This document shows, piece by piece, positions 10,691-21,236 of a stretch of DNA of 26,698 nt. Source of the stretch: Penaeus vannamei (taxonomy: Eukaryota > Arthropoda > Malacostraca > Decapoda > Penaeidae); assembly GCF_042767895.1 (NCBI RefSeq), contig NC_091568.1:38997646-39024343 (forward strand), written 5' to 3'. The notes beneath the pieces were generated by a model. It saw only the letters and a program-made list of their open reading frames with translations. It searched no databases and had not been told where the DNA came from. Every line of letters begins with the position of its first letter. Within the stretch, counting starts at the first letter, position 1. Both the position numbers and the translations under genes were made by a program.

Positions 10691-10886
10691 GCATGTGTAT
10701 ATTTAGGTGTATATGTTCACGAGTGCATTTGTGTCCGTTTACAGGTGTGTATGTAGAGAATATAAATGAAGTGATAATAATAATAATTAATGCAAGTCAG
10801 TAATAATCAAGGCTCTAATGGCCCAAGTGGCTAAATTGTACATAAAGTTTGTTAATTATTATTTTGGGTGTCTTTCTTCTTTGTCA
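10691..10886. other. Non-repetitive AT-rich spacer
   Basis: Ordinary sequence with a short (AAT)n at 10774-10788. No gene recognised. Confidence 0.5.
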
Positions 10887-11512
10887 TTCCACCACCACCA
10901 CCTCCATCTCCTCCTCCACCCTTTCTTCCTCCTCCACCTCCTCCTTTTCCTCCACTTCCTCCTCCTTTTCCTCTTCGTCCACCTTTTCCTCCTCCACCTT
11001 CTTTTCCTCCACTTCCTCCTCCTCCTTTTCCTCCACTTCCTCCTCCCTCCTTTTCCTCCAATTCCCTCCTCCTCCTCCTCCACTTCCTCCCTCCTCCTTT
11101 CTCCTCTTCTCCTTCCTTCCACCTCCTCTTTCCTCCACTTCCTCCTTTTCCCTCCACCTCCTCCCTCCTTTCCCTCCACTTCCTCTCCTCCTCCTTTTCC
11201 TCCACCTCCTGTACCTCTTTCCTCCACTTCCCTCCTCCTCCTTTCTCTCCCTCCACCTCCTCTTCCTTTCTCTCCTCCACTCCCTCCTCCCTCCTCCTTT
11301 TTCTTCCACCCTCCTCCTTTTCCTCTCTCCTCTTCCTTTTCCTCCTCCTCCTTTCTCCCTCCTCCACTTCCTCCCTCCTCCTCCTTCCTTTCTCTCTCTC
11401 CTCCTCCACCTCCTTTTCCTCTTCCTCCTCCACCTCCTTTTCCTCCACCTCCTCCTCCTTTTCCTCCACTTCCTCCTCCTCCTTTTCCTCTTCCTCCTCC
11501 ACCTCCTCCTGC
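10887..11512 (+). repeat. TCC-based pyrimidine minisatellite
   Basis: More than 600 bp of CCTCCACTTCCTCC and CCTCCTTTTCCTCC words in units of roughly 12-24 bp. The + strand carries almost no G. Opposite-strand frames are Glu/Arg/Lys/Gly low complexity and are not credible proteins. Confidence 0.93.
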
Positions 11513-11692
11513 CTTCCGGTCGGACGCTTGCCACGTTCATCTGTTCCCTCTGCCGTTCGCTCATGTTCAGTCACGTTGCTCGTCCTCACTTGCGACATGT
11601 TTACGTCACTCAGGTTCGCTCTGTTAGATGTAAAAGATGCCTTTCGCAGCTGTTCTTCCGTTCGCTTGCTTCTCTTTGTGTCTTTTTTGTCT
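11513..11692. other. CpG-containing spacer with GTTCGCT words
   Basis: Ordinary sequence with GTTCGCT-type words at about 11555, 11614 and 11662 and GTTGCTCG at 11574. No longer period and no gene is visible. Confidence 0.5.
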
Positions 11693-12005
<313 letters not shown>

Positions 12006-12130
12006 TTTATCCATCTGTCTTCCTTTTCTCTGTTTCTTTTGCTATCCACTTTACTGCCTATCCTTGTTTATTACACCTTCATCATCACTACGTCTTTCCC
12101 ATTTTTCAGCACCATTCCCCTCCCCCCTCC
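12006..12130. other. Pyrimidine-leaning spacer
   Basis: Short mixed segment separating T/C repeats from C-rich sequence. No feature recognised. Confidence 0.45.
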
Positions 12131-13128
12131 CCCTCCCCCCTTACCACTCAAGCCCCGTTTATGTCCTTCGGAAACCTCTCTTCCTGAAGGAGCTCCGCCC
12201 CCCTTCGTAAGCCCCGCCTACATTCCCTGCAAATCCCCCCCCACCCCCCACGCCCACCCGCCCACCAACAACACGATTTTCCAACCCCTCCCCCCCCACC
12301 CCTAACCCCTTCAAGTTGCGCCGCCTGTTACATCCCTTCCTTCTTCCTCCTCTTTCCTCCTTCCTTCCTTCCCTTCCCTTCCCTTTCTCTCTTCTCTCTC
12401 TCTCTCGTCCTTCCTCTTTTTCTTCTTAAATCCCTTCACCTCTTCCATGTTCCTTTCTTGCTCTTTCAGTTCCCTCCTCTCCGTCGGCCTCTCCTCCTTC
12501 ACCCCTAACCCTCTTCAGTTATCCTCCACCCCCACCTGCTAACTCCTTCCACCTCCTCTTCCTCCACCCTCCTCATCCTTCCCACTTCTTCTGCCCCTCC
12601 ACTTCCACCCCATTCCACCTCCCTCCTCCCTCCACTTCCTCCCCTTCCACCACCTCCCCCTGCCTCCTTCTTCCTCCTACCTCCCCCACCCCTCTCCACC
12701 TCCCCTCCCCTCACCCCCTCGACCTCCCTCCCTACCCCCTCCACCTCCTCCTCCCCCACCCCCCTCCACCCTCCCTCCCCACCCCCTCCACCTCCTCCCC
12801 ACCCCCTCCTCCATCTCATCTCCCTGCACCTCCACCTCTTCCCTCCCTACCTCCCCCTCCCCCTCCCCACCTCCACCTCCTCTCTCCCTCACCCCCTCAC
12901 CCCCCTCTTCCTCCTACCCCCCCACCTCCACCTCACCTCCCTCACCCTCCCCTCCACCTCCTCCTCCCCTCCACCTCCACCTCATCTCCCCCCACCTCCA
13001 CCTCCTCCTCCCCCACCTCCACCTCCTCCCCCCACCCTCCACCTCATCTCCCCCCACCCCCCACCTCATCTCCCCCACACCCCACCTCCACCTCTTCCTC
13101 CTACTCCTCCCCCCTCCCCCCCCTCCTG
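12131..13128 (+). repeat. C-rich CCACCT/CCTCC region, about 1 kb
   Basis: The + strand is C/T with scattered A and very few G. TTCC units dominate 12331-12420. From 12505 the words are CCACCTCCTCC, CCCCCACC and CACCTCATCTCC. The G-rich complement carries repeated GGAGGTGG and GGGGGTGG, strong quadruplex potential, with i-motif potential on the C strand. The period is irregular and mostly a multiple of 3. Confidence 0.92.
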
Positions 13129-13210
13129 CCCTGACCAGTGCAGGATCAAGATGTCACACTCTTCAAAGCATCGATCGTACTACACACCACGTTTGCGGGC
13201 CGCAGCCTCC
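13129..13210. other. Short unique segment
   Basis: About 80 bp of ordinary sequence including ATCGATCG and GCGGGCCGC words. No gene recognised. Confidence 0.5.
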
Positions 13211-13500
13211 CCTCGCCGCTCCTCCCTTCCTCCCTCCCTCTCTCCTCTCTCTCCCTCTCTCTCTCTCTCCTCTTCCCTCGCCGCCCCTCCCTTCCCTCCC
13301 TCTCCTTCCCTCCCTTCCCTCAAGCCGCCCCTCCCTTCTCTCCCTCCCTCTTCCCCCACCCCCTCCCTCCCTCCCTCCCTTCCCTCCCTCCCTTCCTTCC
13401 TTCCCCTACCCCTCCCTCCCCTATTTCGCCCTCCCCAGTCCTTCCTAATTTTCAGTCACCTCCCCCCCCCACTAACTCTAATCCTCCTTTCAAACGTTCA
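13211..13500 (+). repeat. CCCT/CCTT pyrimidine tract
   Basis: (CCCT)n and TTCC variants. CGCCGCCCCTCCCTTC at about 13279 and AGCCGCCCCTCCCTTC at about 13323 mark a reiterated block. Confidence 0.88.
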
Positions 13501-13512
13501 GGTAGAATTATG

Positions 13513-13576
13513 GGTTTCTCTCTCTTTCTCTTTCTCTCTTTCTCTCTTGCTCTCGCTCTCGCTTTCGCTCTCTCTC

Positions 13577-13617
<41 letters not shown>

Positions 13618-13698
13618 ATCTCCTCTCTCTATCTATCTCTCCTCTCTCTATCTCTCCTCTCTCTACCTCTCCTCTTTCTCTATCTCTCCTCTCTCTAT
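13513..13698 (+). repeat. CT, (TATC)n and 15-19-bp CTCTCTAT units
   Basis: TTTCTCTC words, then (CTAT)n of about 10 units at 13577-13616, then five units of TCTCCTCTCTCTATC type up to the gap edge. The array is truncated by the assembly gap. Confidence 0.93.
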
Positions 13699-14198
13699 NN
13701 NNNNNNNNNNNNNNNNNNNNNNNNNNNNNNNNNNNNNNNNNNNNNNNNNNNNNNNNNNNNNNNNNNNNNNNNNNNNNNNNNNNNNNNNNNNNNNNNNNNN
13801 NNNNNNNNNNNNNNNNNNNNNNNNNNNNNNNNNNNNNNNNNNNNNNNNNNNNNNNNNNNNNNNNNNNNNNNNNNNNNNNNNNNNNNNNNNNNNNNNNNNN
13901 NNNNNNNNNNNNNNNNNNNNNNNNNNNNNNNNNNNNNNNNNNNNNNNNNNNNNNNNNNNNNNNNNNNNNNNNNNNNNNNNNNNNNNNNNNNNNNNNNNNN
14001 NNNNNNNNNNNNNNNNNNNNNNNNNNNNNNNNNNNNNNNNNNNNNNNNNNNNNNNNNNNNNNNNNNNNNNNNNNNNNNNNNNNNNNNNNNNNNNNNNNNN
14101 NNNNNNNNNNNNNNNNNNNNNNNNNNNNNNNNNNNNNNNNNNNNNNNNNNNNNNNNNNNNNNNNNNNNNNNNNNNNNNNNNNNNNNNNNNNNNNNNNN
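13699..14198. other. Assembly gap, 500 N
   Basis: Exactly 500 consecutive N, the usual form of a fixed-size scaffolding placeholder and not a measured length. The true distance and content are unknown. The left flank is a microsatellite, a likely cause of the break. Confidence 0.99.
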
Positions 14199-14270
14199 GG
14201 GGGGCTTTATGAATGGGGATGCGCATCGACTGTTGGACACGTATGAAATGGGCATAAAAATGAGGCGGAC
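14199..14270. other. Short unique segment after the gap
   Basis: About 70 bp of ordinary sequence starting with a G6 run at the contig edge. No feature recognised. Confidence 0.5.
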
Positions 14271-14340
14271 GTGTACACGCACACGCACACGCACACGCAC
14301 ACGCACACGCACACGCACACCCACACCCACACGCACACGC

Positions 14341-14424
<84 letters not shown>
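14271..14424 (+). repeat. (ACACGC)n then (CA)n
   Basis: Hexamers ACACGC from about 14275 to 14345, with two ACACCC variants near 14317-14328, passing into perfect (CA)n at 14346-14424. Confidence 0.96.
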
Positions 14425-14426
<2 letters not shown>

Positions 14427-14820
14427 ATCCTCCTTCCCCTTCCCCTTCTCCCCATAATCAATCCAAATTCCTCCTCTTACCCCTTTCCCCCCCCCCTCGT
14501 CTCCCCCTCCCTCCTTATTTTCCTTCCCACTTTCCTTTTCCATCTCCTCAGCCACCTGTACCTCTCTCCTTCCTCCTTCCCCTCCATCCTCCTCGGCCAC
14601 CTGTGCCTCCCTCCCTTCCCCCATCTCCTTGCCTTCCCTCCTCCCCCTCCATCCTTTTCCTTCCCACTCCTTTCCCCCTCCTTTCTCCTCCCCTCCCACT
14701 CCTTCCTCCTCTTCCCTCCCCTTTCCCCCTCCTTCCCCTCCTTTCCCCCTCCTTCCTCCTTCCTCCTTCCTCCTTTCCCCCCCCTCCATCCTCCTCCTCC
14801 TCCTTTTCCCCTCCTCGGCC
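14425..14820 (+). repeat. CCTT/TCC pyrimidine tract with 45-bp pair
   Basis: C/T-rich throughout. CTCAGCCACCTGTACCTC (about 14547) and CTCGGCCACCTGTGCCTC (about 14592) form a 45-bp spaced pair, and CTCGGCCACT recurs at 14814, so a longer unit was once amplified. Confidence 0.87.
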
Positions 14821-15347
<527 letters not shown>

Positions 15348-15536
15348 ACACCGGAAGAAATCCGCCCCTTCTCTTCAGTGAACGCAAAATATAGGTGTTT
15401 AGTTTTTACATTACCGTAACGCGATGCAGTCATGAATGAACCGATTTTCTCTTTTAGTGGCCGGTCCATAGCGTGGGGCCAACGTCACGTGCTATATATG
15501 GTCCTTCGTGAGATTCTTTAGTGTGCGCAGACTTAC
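15348..15536. other. Unique segment with promoter-like words
   Basis: Ordinary sequence. At 15482-15499 an ACGTCA, a CACGTG E-box and TATATAT lie in immediate succession. No transcript evidence or following open frame is visible. Confidence 0.5.
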
Positions 15537-15870
<334 letters not shown>

Positions 15871-15934
15871 TGTGTGTATGTATATAAATATGTATATCCA
15901 AAAATACCCAGTATTTAGGATGGAAAATCCTTTT

Positions 15935-16500
15935 CTTTTCTGCTTTACTTTTCATCTTCTGTTTTTCCTTTCTTCCCTGTTTACTCTCCTTACGTTTATC
16001 CCTTTCTATTTTTTTCCTTCTCGTTATTCTTATTCTTTCCAATTTCGCTACATTTTAAAACCTTTCTTTCTTCTGCTTCTCCTTCCCCGCCTCCTCTTTC
16101 TACACTTGATCCTCCTCTTCTTGTTTTTCCTCCTGCTTCTCGTCCTCCTCCATCTCTTCCTCCTTTTCCTTCACTTATTCTTCCTTATTTTCCTCTTGTT
16201 TCTCCATCTCCTCTTTCTTTTCCTCCACCTCTTTCTTCTTCTATTTCTCTTTATTTTCCTCTTGCATCTCCTCCTCCTCCACCTCTTCCTCCTCTTTCTT
16301 CACCCATTCATCCTCATTCTCCTTTTGCTTCTCCTCCTCCTCTTTCTTCTCCTCCACCTCTTCCTCCTCTTTCTTTACCTATTCCTCTTTATTTTCCTCT
16401 CGCATCTCCTCCTCCTCCACCTCTTCCTCCTTTTTCTTCAGCTATTCCTCCTCATGTTCCTCTTGATTCTCCTTCTCCTCCTCCTCCTCTTCCTCCTCCG
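15935..16500 (+). repeat. Pyrimidine tract with 138-bp higher-order repeat
   Basis: TTC/TCC/CTT words over more than 500 bp. CTCTTTATTTTCCTCT, GCATCTCCTCCTCCTCCACC and TCTTCCTCC occur in order at about 16249-16290 and again at 16387-16428, a 138-bp period with an internal CCTCCACCTCTTCC copy at 16351. Deep purine/pyrimidine asymmetry. No credible CDS in either strand. Confidence 0.88.
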
Positions 16501-16705
16501 CTCAGTGTAGTGTTATTTCACGCCCGGCCGATGGTGGCGCCGCTCCTTATGGTGTTCGGCCGGCCAATATAGTGCTCCTCGCGAGACCCTTCGACGTCGA
16601 GGGGGCTGCCTAATATGTAAATTTTTCCATTCAGGATAAGTTATGTACTTGTGTATCCTACTTGGCCCTGTCACTGCCTCCCCACCCCGCCCCCATTTTT
16701 GGTTC
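16501..16705. other. CpG-rich island with clustered palindromes
   Basis: GGCGCC (16536-16541), GGCCGGCC (16558-16565), CTCGCGAG (16578-16585) and TCGACGTCGA (16591-16600) lie within 65 bp. CCAAT occurs at 16564. AT-richer sequence follows. No coding frame is recognised. Confidence 0.6.
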
Positions 16706-17245
<540 letters not shown>

Positions 17246-17395
17246 TGTACCCCTTTTGCAAACAGACAAGACGTTACTCTCTTGTTTGTTTTTGTGGCGG
17301 CCCCTCGTTCCGCCTTCGAGATGCCAAGTGACGTGAGTGACTGATAGGCGAGTTTCTCAATGGTCTTGGGGGCGGGGTGGGGGTGGGGAGGTCTT
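17246..17395. other. Non-repetitive spacer
   Basis: Ordinary sequence with a G-rich end. No feature recognised. Confidence 0.5.
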
Positions 17396-17520
17396 TTCTT
17401 TCACTTCGTGTCTGTCTGTCTCTCTTTCCCTCCCTCCCCCCCCTCACCCGTTCCTCCTCCTCCTCCCCTTCTCCTTCCCCTTACCCTTTTCTTGCTACCT
17501 CCCTACCCCCTTCCCCTCTT
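17396..17520 (+). repeat. C-rich pyrimidine tract
   Basis: TCTGTCTGTCTC then CCTCCCCCCC and CTTCCCC words, degenerate. Confidence 0.83.
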
Positions 17521-17763
17521 CTATTGAGGCTAGAGCGAGGGGAAAGCCCATTGGTTCGCGTCAAGCTTTTTTTTTTGTTTGATTGTTTGTTTCCTTCCTT
17601 TCCCGCGGGATTCTGAAGCTTTTTCGGCTTCCTGTCTAGCTCTTTCTCAATACCCATATATCTATATATACATATATACATGTAAATATAGATGTATTTA
17701 TACTATATATTATATATGGTTCTGCTTGTTTGTCCGACCGCCACGTTTACATTTCACAGCTGA
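17521..17763. other. Spacer with AT-rich inverted repeat
   Basis: Mixed sequence with a T8 run near 17570. CCATATAT at 17654-17661 and ATATATGG at 17712-17719 are inverted arms around TATA-rich sequence, 45 bp before the 70-bp satellite begins. Confidence 0.55.
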
Positions 17764-18251
17764 AATCATTCTCTATATCATTGCGTACTTAAAGTTTATT
17801 TTGATGCAAGAAGGGCGGCTTTTACCTGGATATTCTATGTGATTGTCGATTTTAAGTTTCATGTTGATGCAAGAAGAGCATCGTATGCCTGGAACCATAT
17901 TTCGTGTGACTGCGGACTTGAAGTATCTTTGATTTGATGCAAGGAGGGCATCTTATGCTTGGAACCATATTTCATGTGACTGCAGACTTGAAATCTCTTA
18001 ATTTTGATGCAAGAAGGGCATCTTATGCATGGAACCAAATTTCATGTGATTGCGGAATTGAAGGGTCTTCCATTTGATGCAAGAAGGGCATCGTATGTCT
18101 GGGGCCATAATGCATGTGATTGCAGACTTAAATCTCTTCGGCTTGATACGAGAAGGGCCAGAAACTATATTTCATGTGACTGCGGACTTGAAGTGTCTTC
18201 ATTTTGACCCAAAAAGGGTCAACTTTTGCCTGGAACCATATTTCATGTGAC
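17764..18251 (+). repeat. 70-bp satellite, about 7 monomers
   Basis: TTGATGC-type starts at 17801, 17864, 17934, 18004, 18074, 18143 and 18204, giving spacings of 63, 70, 70, 70, 69 and 61 bp. A degenerate part-monomer precedes the first (about 17764-17800) and the last is cut at 18251. Conserved blocks in order are GATGCAAGAAGGGCATC, TATGCCTGGAACCATATTTC, ATGTGACTGCGGACTTGAAG and TCTTNATT. The middle monomers agree best and the edges are diverged, as in arrays shaped by unequal exchange. 70 is not a multiple of 3 and frames break, so this is not coding. Confidence 0.95.
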
Positions 18252-18380
18252 CTATTCGATTGCTATTAACATTATTGATAGCTCTGTTGTGGTCATTATT
18301 AACATTATCAAGTACTCTCTAGGTATTAATTAAGTAATATTTATGCTCACACACATATATATGAGTGTGTGTATGCATAT
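18252..18380. other. AT-rich spacer after the satellite
   Basis: ATTAACATTAT occurs twice 33 bp apart (about 18265 and 18298). It ends in a short TATA/GTGTGT patch. No gene recognised. Confidence 0.5.
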
Positions 18381-18600
18381 ATCAACCAACCATCCATTCA
18401 CCCACGTATCCATCCATCCATCCTTTCCCTTATTTCATCTTCGCAATTTCTCCCTCTTTCCCCACCCCCTCTCATCCCCCCCACAGCCCATCCCATCCCC
18501 CCCCACAATCCCTCCCTCCCATCCTACCCCATCCCTCCCCTCCCATCTTCCCCACTACCTGTTCCTGTCCCCCCCCCCTCCTCCCCCTTCCACCCATATT
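18381..18600 (+). repeat. ATCC repeat and C-rich tract
   Basis: (CATC)n-type units at 18388-18423, then C-rich sequence with CCCATCCC and CCCCCCC runs. Confidence 0.85.
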
Positions 18601-18895
18601 AGCTTCTTTCAAACCCTGCTTCCAGACATGCACTTTCCCCACTCCCTGTTTACATGCTCCATATCCGGCGTTGGTCTTGTGTCATTCGGACTCAACGGAG
18701 CTGGCAGGGGAAACATGACGATGTGTTCGTTTGTGGGCGTGTGGGCGGAGTAATGGCTGTTCTCATTAATATACTTAGAATTGTTTTATTTATTTATTTA
18801 TTATTATTATTATTTTTTTGGTGGGGTGTTTGTTTTATTGGTCGGTAATGAAGGGGTCTTTTGTTATTTTTGTTTTGATATTTGTTCTTATTAGT
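18601..18895. other. Non-repetitive spacer
   Basis: Ordinary sequence to about 18780, then TTTA/TTA repeats (18785-18815) and T-rich sequence. No gene recognised. Confidence 0.5.
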
Positions 18896-19210
<315 letters not shown>

Positions 19211-19290
19211 GAGAAAAGGCTCAGCGGCGAGACATAACTCCAAGTATTTGCAATAATTGAATTTTTCCGCTTGTGGATTTCTTATGTCTT

Positions 19291-19358
19291 GGAGGAGGGG
19301 GTGGGGAGGGGGGGGGTGAGGGTCAGGAGGAGGCGGGGGGGAGGGGGGTAGGCGGTGG
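19291..19358 (+). repeat. G-run cluster, quadruplex-prone
   Basis: G5 (19297-19301), G4 (19303-19306), G9 (19308-19316) and further G3-G7 runs to 19348 are separated by 1-7 bases, meeting the usual G3+N1-7 pattern. Positions 19211-19290 before it are ordinary AT-rich sequence. Confidence 0.8.
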
Positions 19359-19595
19359 AGAGCTTTGATTTCAGTTTTGTTGTGTGATTTGTTTCTCTGC
19401 TTGTTCGTTTGTTTCCTTGGGTTTCGTGTTTGTTGGTTATTTTGTATGTTTGTCTGGAAACAAGAATCGTATGTTTATGTAATTATTATTATTATTTTTT
19501 TTTATCAGTTAATTCTTCTGTCAAAATTATCAGGTCTGCATTACATACGTGTCTATTCATTTATTTGCCCGGCACTTTCTATCTGTTACAGGGAA
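19359..19595. other. T-rich non-repetitive spacer
   Basis: TTTGTTTG words and a short (ATT)n at about 19482-19496. It ends with a pyrimidine tract and TTACAG|GGAA, acceptor-like, but nothing exonic follows. Confidence 0.5.
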
Positions 19596-19885
19596 TAGGG
19601 GAGGGGAGAAGGGGAAGGGAATGAGGGAGGGGGATGGCGGAGGGGAGAAGGGGAAGGGGAAGAGAAGCAGGGAGGGGGATGACTGTGGGGAGAAGGGGGA
19701 GGGGAAGGAGGGAGGATGAATAACGGAGGGGAGAAGGGCAGGGGAAGGAGGACGGGGGATGACGGAGGGGAGAAGGGGAAAAGGGAATGAGGAGGGAAGG
19801 ACGGGGAAGAGGTCGTACGAGAGGGAAAAAGGGGAAAGAGAATGGGAGAGAGGGGACGGGGGATGGGGGGGGTCGTACGAGAGAG
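19596..19885 (+). repeat. 40-bp G-rich minisatellite, about 5 copies
   Basis: GGGGAGAAGGG anchors occur at 19602, 19641, 19686, 19727 and 19766 (spacings 39, 45, 41, 39), each followed by GGGGAAGG and then GGGGGATGAC. Further right GGTCGTACGAGAG occurs at 19811 and 19871, 60 bp apart. Confidence 0.9.
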
Positions 19886-20075
19886 GGGAAGTCGTCATGG
19901 CGCTTACGAGCTCGGTGGGCGAGTGGCGCCGGCGAGGGAACGGGGGCGTCGCTGGCCCAAGGCGGAGGGGAGGGGTGGGCGGGGGGCGTCTTGGAGAGGG
20001 TGAGCGGGGGCGTCTTTGGAGGGGTGGGCGGGGGCCGTCATGGAGGACATTCATCTTTCCAGAGGGTCGTGTGAG
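19886..20075 (+). repeat. GC-rich block with 25-bp GC-box-like repeat
   Basis: GGGCGGGGGGCGTCTTGG-type units have CGTC anchors at 19987, 20011 and 20036, with an earlier relative at 19947. CpG is frequent and GGGCGG/GGGGCG words recur. No coding frame is recognisable. Confidence 0.8.
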
Positions 20076-20525
20076 GCGCATTACATCCCTCCCCCTCCCT
20101 CCCCCTCCCCTTCCCCCCCCCTCCCTCCCGCCTCTTTTCTTCTCGCACGCCTCCTCCTTTTAATCGTTCTCTTTCTCTTGTTCTTCTCTCTTTCCCTTTC
20201 TTTTGTTCTCCTCCTCGTTCTGTTTCTCTTGTTTTCCTTCTCGTTTTTTCCTCTTATTTCATTCTCGTTCTCTTCCTATTCTTGTTTTCTTGATTTTTTG
20301 TCTTAGTTTTGTTTCTCTTCCTTTTCTTAAACTTATTTGCTTCCTGGTTCTATTTTTGTTATTTTTAGAATGATTTCATCCTCTTTTATTTCGTCTTCTC
20401 TGTTTTTCTTAATATATCTTCCTCTAAATCTTGATGGATTTGATTTTTCTCGTTTACCTTTCCTACTCCTTTTGTTGATTTCTTCTTCTCCAGTGTTCTT
20501 TGACTCTCTACTCTCTCTGTACTCC
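20076..20525 (+). repeat. Degenerate pyrimidine tract, C-rich then T-rich
   Basis: CCCTCCC words to 20150, then TTCTC, TTTTGTTC and TCTTGTTTTC sequence with increasing complexity. Hydrophobic Leu/Phe/Ser frames are composition artefacts. Confidence 0.75.
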
Positions 20526-20726
20526 GCTCCCCTTCTCCCCTCCCTCCCCCCCTCATCTCCCTCTTTTCCCCACTCCTCCTCTACCCCCCGTCTCCCCCTC
20601 TTTTCCCCTCTAAACCCTGTCCCTCTCTCTCCCTCTCCCCCCTCTACCCCCCGTCTCCCTCTTTTCCCCTCTAAACCCTGTCCCTCTCTCTCCCTCTCCC
20701 CCTCTCCCTCCTTTCCCCTCTCTCAG
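20526..20726 (+). repeat. 63-bp tandem duplication
   Basis: CTCTACCCCCCGTCTCCC starts at 20579 and 20642. Both copies continue through CTCTTTTCCCCTCTAAACCC and TGTCCCTCTCTCTCCCTC. The second copy lacks two C. A partial third copy follows from about 20703. Confidence 0.94.
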
Positions 20727-20870
20727 TGATGCTGTTACTGCTATTGTCTTGTCCTCCCTTCCGGGTAGGCCTACTTTATAAAGCTTTTCCTCCCCCCCCC
20801 TCCCTCCTTCCCTCAAACCCTCCCTTGCCCATTTGCCTTACCCGAGACTGCGACCGGATCTCGTTCTCTC
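20727..20870. other. Short unique segment
   Basis: Ordinary sequence with TTTATAAAGC at about 20775-20784 and a C8 run. No gene recognised. Confidence 0.5.
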
Positions 20871-21110
<240 letters not shown>

Positions 21111-21236
21111 CTCCTGATATTTGGAAATAAGGGCAATCTGAAGTAATTAATTGGTAGACTGAGAAGGAATGGAGAATTGGGCGATCAAAAGCCTTATAGT
21201 AACTGATGGTTATGTATGTATGTAAAGGGAGCTGGA
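21111..21236. other. Short unique segment
   Basis: Ordinary sequence ending in (GTAT)n at about 21212-21223. No gene recognised. Confidence 0.5.

Noticed and set aside
17764..18251. CRISPR-like array
   Set aside because: The similarity extends through the whole 70-bp unit with no unique spacers, and the context is eukaryotic.
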